A DNA stretch of 64,000 bases from positions 434,001 to 498,000 of the forward strand of contig JBLDXI010000003.1 of the NCBI GenBank assembly GCA_047495785.1, written 5' to 3'. The notes below the pieces were generated by a model. It worked only from the letters and a program-made list of their open reading frames with translations, was not told the origin of the DNA and did not search any database. Numbering within the stretch: position 1 is the first letter of the stretch; each line of letters opens with the position of its first letter. The position numbers and the translations under genes were made by a program. The DNA is from Lepidodermella squamata. Taxonomy: Eukaryota > Gastrotricha. Of this stretch, positions 45,916-56,139 are shown piece by piece.

Positions 45916-46307
45916 ATGTGTAAGTTGCCTTTTTTGTCTTATCGCCTTTGAAATAATATATTTTTGTGACTATAGCTCACCAATACCCCCCTGGCTATGT
46001 TGTTCAACCCGGCTATGTTGTCCAGCCCTCTCATCCTAATGTTGTAGTCGTGCCTCAGCCTGCTGTCGTCCATACCAGCCCGACCGTAGTCCACACGCAT
46101 CCACCAACCGTGGTTCACACCCAGCCGACAGTCGTAGTAGCCCCGGCTACGACGCACCACGTCCACCACCACCCGACTGCCGGCGCCGTAGCCGCCGGAG
46201 TTGCTGTAGCCGCAACGGCTCATGCTGTAGGCCACGCGGTCGGCCATGCCTTGGGAGGACATCACCATCACCACCACGGTCATGGACGCTTCGGTCATCG
46301 CCATTGA
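45916..46307 (+). CDS. His/Val/Pro-rich repeat protein with a natural hexahistidine run
   Basis: Exon 1 (45916-45919) carries only ATG and one base before the donor GTAAGT. Exon 2 (45976-46307) completes 111 residues. The N-terminal part repeats GYVVQP and VVHT(H)PP/SPT units; then HHVHHHP; a small Ala/Gly/Val-rich stretch (AGAVAAGVAVAATAHAVGHAVGHAL); and the tail GGHHHHHHGHGRFGHRH. No typical signal peptide. High His content suggests metal binding. The strong TATA box suggests regulated, abundant expression. Function unknown. Confidence 0.75.
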
Positions 46308-46867
46308 AGAACTTCCTAAATCTTACGTTACAGCCTAAATTTTGCTTAAATTCAATACCGGTGCTCTGAAGTGAATTAGCGAGCTTGCTGTAATGAATTA
46401 TTCTATTTTTTCAAGCAATAAAAATGTCGAGAAAAAGCAACAGGGGTTGAGATTTTCTAAAATTGAGTTTGCCAGTTTCTCATTCAGTTAACCAAATGAA
46501 AAAGGGCCATTTGAGGTATCTCAGCTTTCAGCAAATCTTCCAAAGGCGGAGCCACGCTTGAAGAAAATGCATGTTACATCGCCGATGAGGTCAATTTTTC
46601 ATGTTTCCAAGTAATTGTAACAATACCTATGACAATTGCTATTTAATAATTGAATTACCAGTGAATTAAACGCGGCTCAGCATCGCTAAATGCCCCTGGC
46701 ATGTGTGGTTGTAGCAAGCTATGACGTAAATACATTGCCTGAAGTGCGTCAAGCCTCATAGCGTAAACATGAATTAAAAAAAAACAATTTTGTCACACCA
46801 ATTATGGGTGCATGCTATTTTAGTGACTGTGACTGTTACTTAAAGTTGTTTCCTGCTAATTTTGACA
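46308..46867. other. Intergenic
   Basis: AATAAA at 46418-46423 is a likely polyadenylation signal of the His-rich gene. No other feature recognised. Confidence 0.5.
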
Positions 46868-48121
46868 ATGCCGAAACGATCGGGCGACCATCTAGCTGGG
46901 CGAGATGCAACTCTCGATTTGCCTAAACTGCATGTGAACTTCCGCTGTATAAGGAATCTGGATGAAAATCAGTTTGAAGTTCTAGTAATTCAAATAGCTA
47001 GAAAATTGGAAGTCATAAAGCGACTGACGAAGGACCGCGTAATTCTGGACCGGCTTTATCTAAAGGCCAACGCTTTGGGCTACCTTGAAATTGTTGAAAT
47101 GGTTTTTCGCCGAGTACGAGGTGTTTCTTCTCATCTTTCTGCAATCGAAGTGGCATCGAGATACGGCCACGTTCAAATACTTCATTTTATTATTGGCAAT
47201 TCAGCTTCTGTCGATCTAGTCGCCCGCTGGAGGCCAAAAATACGACATTTCGCCAAACTCAGGCAAATTTTGGACGAATTCAACCTTGCCCAGGCGAATT
47301 TTGATTTAATTGAATCGATCTGTTTCCTGGTATCATGCTACTTCGGGGACGTGATATCCTTTGATCGAATTATCGCAGGAAAATCGGAACCTTCTCGAAG
47401 GGCCTTGTTCGCCTTCAGAACTCCCCTAACTCAACAAACCGGGCTTATGATAGCTTGTGTTCAAGGTAGGTTAAATCTTGTGAAAAAATGGTTCGAACTG
47501 GACTCTGGCGTCACTGATGGAGCGAACGGTCTCCTCCAGGCATGCCTAGCTAACAGGCCTGATTTGACAACCCCTTACTACTGCTACGTTGATATTGCCG
47601 AATTTATCTTGAATTCCGGCGCTGGTGTTAATGTCTGCAATGCCTTCGGCAGGTCTTTGGTTGACCTTCTTGTGGATCGCTTCATATGCTCAAGGTCTTC
47701 GATGGTTGAAAACGAGACGTCTACTTACACTCTACACTTGAACCGTTTGATGTCTCTACTATTCAAATCTGGGGCTAACAAATACCTCTCAAAGGCTGCG
47801 AGCGAGTTATTGACCATGGAAGTAGCTTTGAACTATCATGGCGTGGGGACTATTCGTAGCATGTGGCTGTCGAGTCTCTGTGGTTCCAATTTCGATTGTA
47901 TTTCAGCTAGAAATACGTACTTCAAGCTACGAGTCTCGCATTCGAAAATGACTTCGCTTAATGAACATCTTGGATCGATGTACCCTTTGACACTCCAGGA
48001 TGCGTGTAGAGCTGTTTGCCTCTCCAGAATGCAGACTGGAATCAGAAAACGCGAATATTGTATAAATAGCTTGGACTGCCTCCCCACGATACTGAGAGAA
48101 TTCCTCAAATTCAGGAACTGA
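46868..48121 (+). CDS. Degenerate ankyrin-repeat protein with SOCS-box-like C-terminus
   Basis: Single exon, 417 residues, starting MPKRSGDHLAG. Weak ankyrin repeats occur at about 60-260 (AIEVASRYGHVQILHFII, TGLMIACVQGRLNLVKKW, YVDIAEFILNSGAGVNVCNAFG). The last 45 residues fit the SOCS-box pattern: PLTLQDACRAVC, then LPTILREFLKF. Proteins of this ASB-like type recruit elongin BC/cullin ubiquitin ligase to targets bound by the ankyrin part. Here the repeats are strongly diverged, so the target is not predictable. Intronless, like the ankyrin gene at 44241. Confidence 0.7.
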   Translation: MPKRSGDHLAGRDATLDLPKLHVNFRCIRNLDENQFEVLVIQIARKLEVIKRLTKDRVILDRLYLKANALGYLEIVEMVFRRVRGVSSHLSAIEVASRYGHVQILHFIIGNSASVDLVARWRPKIRHFAKLRQILDEFNLAQANFDLIESICFLVSCYFGDVISFDRIIAGKSEPSRRALFAFRTPLTQQTGLMIACVQGRLNLVKKWFELDSGVTDGANGLLQACLANRPDLTTPYYCYVDIAEFILNSGAGVNVCNAFGRSLVDLLVDRFICSRSSMVENETSTYTLHLNRLMSLLFKSGANKYLSKAASELLTMEVALNYHGVGTIRSMWLSSLCGSNFDCISARNTYFKLRVSHSKMTSLNEHLGSMYPLTLQDACRAVCLSRMQTGIRKREYCINSLDCLPTILREFLKFRN

Positions 48122-48757
48122 ATAAAGCTAAGCCAAGACTTTTTTTGGGACCTAGGTCAAATTAGAAGTGTTCACGAGCAAAAAATGTATGCAGTAGCGA
48201 AAATTTGTATTGAAATTCTCGGATTTTCACAATTTTTTTTCTTCACTGATTTTCTTCACAAATTATGTTATTTAGACACTCCTCAACTGTTCGGCGCAAT
48301 GCAAGGCAGATTGCAGCTAAATTCGCTTCATCCATCTTGAATCCTCGTAAAGCGTGAAGCGGGCTATATTGAAAATAATTGACTGGCGCAACTACAATTG
48401 GCTGGCGAGTGTGATCGAGAAGTAGCTTTCATAGGCCCTAATATAGCCTCATGTTTCTTGGGCATAATGATTACTATTCATTCAAAAGCTATGGAAAAAA
48501 TACGCAGCTGTAGTTGAATGGGAAACGCGACAAATAGCGATGCTTTAATTGCCTCTCATTAGCTCGACTTTGGCTTGAGTAAACACGAATAAGCAAATTC
48601 AAAGAAAGTAATGAGAAGTTTTATTTACTTCCGCCATAAATAATTCAGAGCGATTAATAAAAGCTTATTTTTTGTTCATAAAGGTGTGACGCGTAACGCA
48701 ATCGTTGCGCCTAGCGAAACTGCTATCCCAAGAATAGCTTGAATTCTTGAAACAACG
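48122..48757. other. Intergenic upstream of the micro-exon gene
   Basis: Nothing recognisable beyond AT-rich sequence. No clear TATA box for the downstream gene. Confidence 0.45.
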
Positions 48758-50688
48758 ATGATATCGCAAATTTTAACATTTCTATTTCTCGGAAAATTTG
48801 TCCGGTAAATTAAGCAACCATCCAATTCGAGTAATACTACAAAACATTTTGCATAGGGCCGCCGAAATTACGAACCCGAACTGGCCAGATCTGTGAGTTG
48901 ATTAGAAATTTAGAGTAATAATAACACATTTCTGCAGATCCCGGCAGCATGGGTATTCGAATAGGTAAAGTTAATATCTTTTTACTGAAAATCACTGCAG
49001 CCGAAAAACTGTACTTAATTGCAGTAGCTTGCCAGACTTCCTTAAATCCAACAACTGGAATAGTTCTATGATGCAAGCAGTTTTAAAAATAAATAGTTAA
49101 CACAGTTATCATTTTTATCAGGGTTGCGTTACCTTCCAACTGGTCTAACAATCAATGGAACAATTCGTAAGTATTTAAAAACTTGTCGAATTTCAAATTA
49201 AAAATAGATATACAGCATATGGAATCAACCTTGGATGGGAGGTTTCAGGTGAGACTAAGTCGCAGCTCGAATTCGGCATATGTGACTTGTATTTTTCCCG
49301 CATAGAAATATATCGCTGGAGTCGTCAAGTTATTCGGCTAACGTTCCAACCTGGAATTACAGCAATAACTCGTAATAATTCGCTGATTTTTCGTTTACTT
49401 TGATGAGAACTGAGAATTTACAGACCTTTCTCGCCATGGTTGAATTCGAGTTCGTACAACCCTCAACAGCCATTCACATCTAACAATGGGTAATATTCAT
49501 TTGAAAATCGAGTGTTGTTTTTGAGCTTTACATCGGAAAGCTGGAATCTCACTTGGAATAACGCATCTGGGTACGGGTGAGTATTCAGCCAAACTACTTT
49601 ATCAATGTCTATCGGCATCGATCTTGATTGAAGGGGCAACCTATCCCAAGTTCCAGCGAACTGGTCAACAATTGCAGCCCCATTCTATGGAAGGCCCAAC
49701 TCGTGAGATCAGACAATGAAGACTGAAGCTGATCTTGACACATTTAAAATCATTTAGCCAACCATATATCAGCCCATTTTCCAATCCGCCGTGGAATGCC
49801 TCCTTTTACGGGTAGATAAACGTTTATTGAATCATTGATTATGACTGTAAAAAGCTAAATAGATGGAACCAGAATTGGACCAACAATACTGGAGCCATGT
49901 GCGTCTGATTTTTATTCTTCATTTTGTAATGCTTATGTTAGATTTAGGAACAGCTCGATTCCAGCAGCTCCGAACTGGGCAAATTTGTCGCGTCAATTTT
50001 ACCCAAACATCAGCTCGTGAGTGACGACAAGCTTCGAGCCCTATTTTCGCCCTTAACTTTGATGTTTACAGGCCGTTCTCGCCGTGGCTGAATACTAGCT
50101 CTTTTTATCGATGGAACTTGACCAACTTCAAGTTAGTCGATTCGCTAAGCTCAGAAAATGTCATTGAATTCTGTGTTTAAGTAACTCACGCCCGTCACCA
50201 ATCGAAATCTATCGGTATTACAGGCCTCTGTAACATTGTGGGTTACAATCATTTTCTAAATTATCTAAGGAACAAGGCCTTCCTGAATGCTTCAAACCCA
50301 GTCAGCTCTCAGCCCAACAACTAGTAATATCATCTCAGATTTTGTGTTGATGATCATGTTACCATTTTTTGAAACCAGTGGTTGGAATCAGACTTGGAAC
50401 ATCAGCAATCCTAACTGGTAAGACTTTGAACGGAATCTCGCGATTCATTTCGCCTTCTTGTACAGGAATAATCTATCTGGAAATGCATGGAGTGCTTCGC
50501 AGTCAACAAACTTTTCATCGCCAATTTACTATAACAACTCGTAAGTGGCAATCGGTTAGTCGAATTGTCGAAGTGCTAATTTCTAATTGTTTCTCAGCGC
50601 TTATCAGCCGTGGATGAACTACTCAAATCCATGGAATACCACATTCTTCAACTTCTCGAATCAGTTAGTTTCGGTAGAAAGAAACTAG
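48758..50688 (+). CDS. Micro-exon gene encoding secreted Trp/Asn/Pro-rich glycosylatable repeats
   Basis: Eighteen exons: 48758-48804, 48857-48892, 48938-48964, 49025-49072, 49122-49166, 49216-49248, 49306-49371, 49424-49489, 49541-49576, 49634-49702, 49758-49811, 49863-49898, 49942-50016, 50072-50131, 50270-50323, 50379-50417, 50466-50540 and 50598-50688. They sum to 957 nt, 318 residues. Exon 1 gives a signal peptide (MISQILTFLFLGKF). Every internal exon is 27-75 nt, a multiple of three, and enters and leaves in phase 2. Encoded motifs recur: PFSPWLN(S/T)SS, WNxTWNN, VPANWS, SFY, with about 20 N-x-S/T sequons. Exon 4 needs a GC donor (GCAAGC at 49073). No known family recognised. Introns are 43-60 bp, except one of 138 bp. 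The final exon could instead splice on at 50663 to the downstream array. Confidence 0.78.
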
Positions 50689-51154
50689 CTGCTAAAGCAG
50701 ATTTGTGCTTTATTTTTTTTATCGATGGATAAGCAACCCTTTCTCTCAGCGCTGAAAGTAGAACAGTAAACCTGCCAGTAATGCAGCTAAACTTGGTTTA
50801 ACATTTGGCGCTCGCTCGCGCGAATGCTTCATTTTCTACATACATAACACACTTCCGCTTTCAAATCCTCCTTTTTACCTTATTTATTTTCTACGAAAAG
50901 AACATTGGTCTTGTACTCACAACGAATTCAAGTTGAACAATAGCTACTTGAAGTTTTTGCGCGGATCTGCTCAGGCAAATCACGTCTATGATCTTGGGCA
51001 ACGGCACGTCTGCGATGCTTGGCAAAATTGTAGATTTTATTGATTTTGAAATACTTAAGTCTGTGTTGCAATTCTTATCAAATCAGCGCATAATTGCGCG
51101 AATCATCAAAGCATTATATTAAAATGTATTAATTCACGAAAAATACGCGCTTGT
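50689..51154. other. Intergenic or intron
   Basis: No exon of the repeat type could be placed here. If the micro-exon array at 52884 belongs to the same gene, this is part of a 2.2-kb intron that hosts the opposite-strand Ly6 gene. Confidence 0.4.
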
Positions 51155-51742
51155 TTATATCACGAAATAAGCAGCAATGAACAATGAAGCCGTGATTGCG
51201 GCCTTTGCGCTAGCCATCGCCAAACCAGCAGAGTTGCACAGGTCAGTGTAACAATTGTCGATGTTACACTGGTTTGTGTTGCAATGGTCGGTGCTGCACC
51301 CGCCGGTAGTGCATAGGTCCTTGTTGCACAGGTCAGTGTTGCAGGCGCAATACGCGGTGGCTAAGTCTGGGTCTGTCTCGAATGCGCAGCCGAGGCCGAG
51401 ATTGGTACTCAGGCAAAACTTTGTTGTAACGCGTGCATTGCCAGATTCGACTGTAGTAATTGCGCAATTAACGCAGCCATCCATCACGTTATACTCGGTA
51501 GCGTTACCTCCTGCATAGCACTTGATGGCAGCTAAATTTTTACAAAAAATTGAATAATCAGTTTGTTGTTTCAGTTTAACAAGAAATACATGAAAAATGT
51601 GTTTTGAAATTCCCAATTAATTTCACTTGGAAATTTGTTAATTTACTTGAAACCAATTCCCACCCACCAGATTATAGATAGTATTACCTGAGCATGCAAT
51701 TGATGCAGCAAATAGTATTACAAAATATATGAAACGAGCCAT
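51155..51742 (-). CDS. Ly6/three-finger-like protein 4 with expanded Cys-Asn repeat tail
   Basis: Exons 51742-51688 and 51531-51155 on the minus strand encode 143 residues. Signal peptide MARFIYFVILFAASIACS; KCYAGGN; CVNCAITT; CACNTDLCN; then a run of six to seven short units of the type (N/S)xDxCN, (K/Y)(D/T)LC, before a hydrophobic tail (GPI signal). The usual single DLCN end of the Ly6 fold has been multiplied. The signal exon ends in phase 1, as in the other family members. Confidence 0.8.
51232..51345 (-). repeat. 15-bp-type tandem repeat coding for Cys/Asn units
   Basis: Imperfect units around TTGCACAGGTCAGTG (plus strand) repeat about seven times with a mixed 12-15-bp period, encoding the DLCN-like copies of the Ly6-like gene. 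Confidence 0.75.
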
Positions 51743-52883
51743 TTGCAATTTTTTTGTAGCTTCACAGATTTGTAATGCTACACGCTCAATGGTGGCACTT
51801 GCTATAAATTGTTTGGGCGTGGCTACTGATTGTAGTCCGGTGATGCATGGTTTTTACTGTTATCGCTATTTTTATGTCGTGTGGTGGTGCGGTCACGTGG
51901 TCGCGAAACTGCCAAGCAATATTTATAACATATGGTCGTACTTAAATAACTGAAGACCCTCCTTTATTACTTGATAGCGCGACACGAACGAATATATTAG
52001 CAGGTGGAGATGGGCAATAAAGCCACCACGTGCAATGGGCAAATATATCTTGACTGCTATATTTCGACTGCTACTGCGATTATTGCAAAAAAAATACGCG
52101 CGAACTCACCACCACACCCCCACCCAAACAAGAAAGTACTGCACACGTAAAACCTAGCATTAATAGCCAGCTGATAATTCAGCATTAATAACCAGCCTTA
52201 TCACAGAGAATGAGAATCTTGGAAGAGGCTATCTACAACCCCACTGGTTGTAAATAACTTGCTATTTGCACATGAGCCGTTAAAATGGGAAATCTCTGTC
52301 CAAAACTATGTCATTGTACATGAAAATGACTGCGTTTTGAATACCGTATGGGTGGTTAATTTGGACAAAATGGTTATACGCGTAACTGTGTTCTATCAGT
52401 GAGGTTTGAAAAATTCCCAATTTTGCAAAATTCGAAAAAATCAGTTTATCCATATTGAGAAATTCCTTTATCCGACGATATAAAATTGGTAGGGTAAATA
52501 ATTTATTTAGATTTTCCTGGCTCGAACAATTATTATTTGCCTGAATTATTTCTGAATTAAATAGCGCTGTGAGAGAATTCAAAGACCAATAATATGCACA
52601 GCCGGAAATAATCAGAAAATTGAAATAAATTATTTACCCTACAAATTTTATATCGTCGGATAAAGGAATTTCTCAATATGGATAAACTGATTTGTTCAAA
52701 TTTTGCAAAATTTTTCCGAAAGAGCAAACCGTGACAGAAGAATGGCAATTTTGCCCGAAAACACGAAATCTAGCACTTTTTGGCGAATTTTAGAAAATTA
52801 TCCATAAGGGACCACGAAGTGTATACCTGGTATCATTAGATAGAGGGCCGCTTCTAGTATCTATGAGCAGACATTTTTTTCAG
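51743..52883. other. Intergenic (or intron) with a long fold-back element
   Basis: 52421-52710 is a near-palindrome with arms of about 90 bp. TTTTGCAAAATTCGAA at 52421 and the complement near 52710 mark the ends; AAATTCCTTTATCCGACGAT lies in the left arm and its complement in the right arm. Centre about 52515-52620. Otherwise no feature. Confidence 0.6.
52421..52710. mobile_element. Long-arm fold-back element
   Basis: Both arms carry the same ~90-bp sequence in opposite orientation with few differences. About 100 bp of unrelated centre separates them. No coding capacity. It lies directly upstream of the second micro-exon array, whose 5' end is missing. Confidence 0.75.
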
Positions 52884-53816
52884 AAGTGCACCATCTATTT
52901 TTATAAACTCGAGCAACCCGAATGGTTACAGCTCGTTCAACAGCCAGTAAGTTTTGTTGAATTATTTTTCGGAACAGAAATATTCATCGCATTGCCAAAC
53001 AGACCTTGGTATCCGCAGTATTCGAACAGGTAGTGTTTTCTATTCTTGACATTGAATGTTCTTCAAGTTTTCTGTAACAGTTCGGTCATAATAGACAATT
53101 CAGCGCCATTTAACTGGTTTGTTCGGTAGCTTGCCAATGGTTAACAGACTTAGCTCGATTTGATTGCGTAGGACATTGCCCACCAACCTGTCGAATTCGT
53201 GAGTTTTGAGCATCGACAAATGGCTTGGGTATAACTCGAATCCCAATGCTGTAGCTTCATTCCAGCAAATTGGACGAACAGCGACACAAGAAATCAGTAA
53301 ATTTAACTATCATGAATTTTATCAAACTGCGATATTTGTGGTTTAGGTCCGAGACGCCGTGGTGGCTGAATGCTGAGTAAGTTTTGTAAAATCTGAAAAG
53401 TATATATCGAACATTTTGCATTAAGATCTACAACTGCCAACCCTCAACCACTGAATAATGTCAAGTATGGTTATTCATACCGTAGTTTTGAATCTTCCTG
53501 TATCAGGCTTTTTTTTTGCTCAAGCCCGGAAGCGTTGCTGGCTTTGCTTAACTCAGCGAATGTTTTCAACGCAACTTTCGGCGGATTTTTTCCGGAAAAT
53601 GATGGCACGGACAACCAGGGTGTGTCGAAGCTGTGCATTTTCCTCGTACGATCATATCCGCCATCTATGAATCCGAACGCCACTTTTGGCAGCTACGGGT
53701 TGAATTATACGATGCCGAAACCTGCGTCCCGAATTCCGTGAGTGATTTCTGAGCCTTGCGGCACTAGCTTACTGATTTTACGGAATAGATTTCGAATGTC
53801 GACGCCAAGGATCTAA
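52884..53816 (+). CDS. Second micro-exon array, same type, without its own signal exon
   Basis: Exons 52884-52946, 53003-53029, 53081-53125, 53172-53198, 53255-53296, 53347-53376, 53426-53464 and 53525-53741 all enter in phase 2, and all but the last leave in phase 2. They encode NPNGYSSFNS, PWYPQYSN, FIPANWTNS, TPWWLNA, then a longer block with NATF twice and GLNYTMP. The last exon either stops at TGA (53739-53741) or uses GTGAGT at 53738 and continues with 53789-53816, which ends TAA. No signal-peptide exon was found upstream. Either the 5' end was lost, or these exons are the continuation of the gene at 48758, whose exon 50598 has a phase-2 donor at 50663. Confidence 0.6.
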
Positions 53817-54398
53817 AAAGCACCAGAAATTATCCGGAAAGTTCGAGAAAGCAACTTCAAGTTGTTACACACAATTAATTATCATGACCTCTCGTTACCT
53901 CTATTCTAGTGCGAGTAATATTTTTATTTTTTTTTAAAGCCAGCTATAGCTGAGACTTCGATGCGAGAGGAAAACTCATTAGTCTCAAAGTTTGTTGCAT
54001 CTGTTGTAAAGTTTTTAGAATCACTGGGAAGCTACGCAAAATCAAAGCTTTTGCGAGAATTGGGCATCTGTTTTACAGAATTTCACTGTAAATTGGATTG
54101 CCAAAAATTGGAATGAGAAGAGCTCGCGAAACACCCCATCCGGGACCTGGGAGAATATTCGAAAGCACCTTATACTTCAATTCCATTATCTTCAGATTAA
54201 GCTTGCGTTAGACATATGTCGCGGTTTATCTTATGCAAAAACCTATCATCTAATGTGGGTGCAAAGTATGATCTCTGTTATCTTAATCATTGATTTCTCT
54301 CGCGCGTTATTTTTTATCGCATTCCCGATGAAAATGCTTATTTAGTGACCTGATTTTTATTCTAATCCATAATGGAACTCGTAGAAACATGAAATAAA
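53817..54398. other. Intergenic
   Basis: No exon, repeat or RNA recognised. ACATGAAATAAATTAG near 54390 is downstream (3') of the minus-strand Ly6 gene. Confidence 0.45.
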
Positions 54399-54887
54399 TT
54401 AGGCTATGTTGTGGTAAACAGGAGCCAAGCCAAGCAGAAGTAACAAAGAACTTGGAAGAACTGCCATCAGGATAGAAATGCTACCAGATATTTCAGCGCC
54501 ATTGCAAAAATCAGCGTCGCTGCAGCAGAGAGTTCCGACCACAATACTCAGTACGGTTGTATTTGATGCCGTGCAAGTTGTGGCGCAAGATTTCGAAGAC
54601 ACTACGTTCGAGCCATAGGTTACAGTTTTCTAGGCGAAATAAATCAAAATATTAAGAAAAATGTATCATCGCAAGATTTAACATACCACGCAATAGCCTG
54701 TAACGGTGCAATTGGTGTAATTCGTGAAATTTGTCGTCGAACTCTGGTAGCAAGTCAGGGCATCTATCGCAAACAAGGTGAAATTAAAAAACTGCAGAGG
54801 AAATTTATCGAATATTTTACCTATTGAGCCAAGCCAGCAAAGCAACGCCAAGGGTGCAACGATGGCAATTATTTGTTTGTAAGACAT
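54399..54887 (-). CDS. Ly6/three-finger protein 5
   Basis: Exons 54887-54821, 54763-54687 and 54629-54399 encode 124 residues. Start at MSYKQIIA (an in-frame TTG two codons earlier is not needed). Signal peptide, LTCYQSS, CAVT-free middle with CATTC, and CCSDADFCN, then a Leu-rich GPI-type tail. Two NxT sequons in NFTNYTNCT. Same three-exon layout and phases as genes 1-3; the last exon opens KTV, where genes 1 and 2 have KIV. Confidence 0.88.
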
Positions 54888-55727
54888 TATCAAATTAGTA
54901 GATTGTCCTAATTAGGAGGGATAAACTGTTTAATTGGCAAGACAGGGTTAGCTTTTGTTCAAAAAATTCTTATCTGTTGATGCAAGCTATTCAATTCCAT
55001 CTTAATGATGAAAAAATGGGTGAGAAGTAGCCTTTTCAAAAGAAAATGGAGCATTTTATCCGTAAATAAGAGCCATGAAACGCCAGGAACTAGAAAACAT
55101 AACTTTGTAAAAACTGGGAAAGTTCAGCATTCAACAATCATCAAAGCTTGGATCAACATCAAAAAGCTCAATCCTGGTTCAGATATCCGTTGAATTTCTC
55201 GAACTTTTAGTCATCGAGCCTTATTTCACTTGACAGGCTTGAATGAGTGGGTTGAGCATTGTTAACTGGCTAGCTTAGCTACTCGATTATCTATCCACTA
55301 CGCGGGTTAGCGTAGTATGTTGATGTGAATAGTGTGATGTCATCGCCGTGTTATAGGTGTATGTGTGGTGTGTGGTGGGAAAACAATGCGACGTGTGGAT
55401 TAGCATCTTAATTACTATCTGCCACCTCATCTAAACGTGGTTGCGTCGGCGTTTCACGCGATGAATAAACGAAAGTTGGCCGAAATCCGAAATATCTCGC
55501 ACTCTCTCACCTAGAGCTTGGACTACATTTCCGCAATCTGAAACTTTTATTAATCGCATTCAGACATCGTAATTTCTAACCGTCATGGTTGAAATTCTTT
55601 TATGAATCGAAATGGCGATCCAAAGCGAAAATTCAGTTTATTTCTCACAAGATCCCACACAAGTTAATTTCATCCATGCATATTGACTAATTTTTGGAAA
55701 TAATACCTTTTCTAGGCTAGCTGTTTT
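54888..55727. other. Intergenic
   Basis: A 62-codon plus-strand frame (55005-55193, Lys-rich) has no support. No repeats noted apart from a GTGTGGTGTGTGGTG patch near 55362-55376. Confidence 0.45.
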
Positions 55728-56139
55728 CTAAGCTAGCTGCTGAAGAATTGATAAAGCAACTAAAATCGAAAATATCGACACGGCTAAAATGTTGAATGCT
55801 GAACTGACGGCAGCGGAGTTGCAGTAGTCGCCATCCCTGCAACAGTAGGTACTGACTGTATCCACGAAGTTGGTCAGGCGTGTCTCAGAGCAGGTCGCAG
55901 CGCAATTCTTGTAAATTACGGTAGAAATGCCGTTTTGAACCACTGTTTTCTATGAAAAAAAGATGTTTAAAAGGAAACACTATTCATCAAAGAAAATCTC
56001 TAACCTGGCAGAATCCACCACTTATACGGCACGTGCTATCTGATCCAGAATTGCAACTCAGAGAAGCTACTTCACGAAAATAAGAGAGCAAAACAGTGAG
56101 TAACGCTACGGAAATGGGAACGCGGCTATATGTTGGCAT
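55728..56139 (-). CDS. Ly6/three-finger-like protein 6, first intron absent
   Basis: Exons 56139-56005 and 55949-55728 encode 118 residues. The signal peptide (MPTYSRVPISVALLTVLLS) runs directly into the cysteine-rich part without the phase-1 intron seen in the other members. CNSGSDSTC, GGFCQ, then KTVVQNG, CAATC, CCRDGDYCN and a hydrophobic tail. The first finger is short. Confidence 0.85.
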
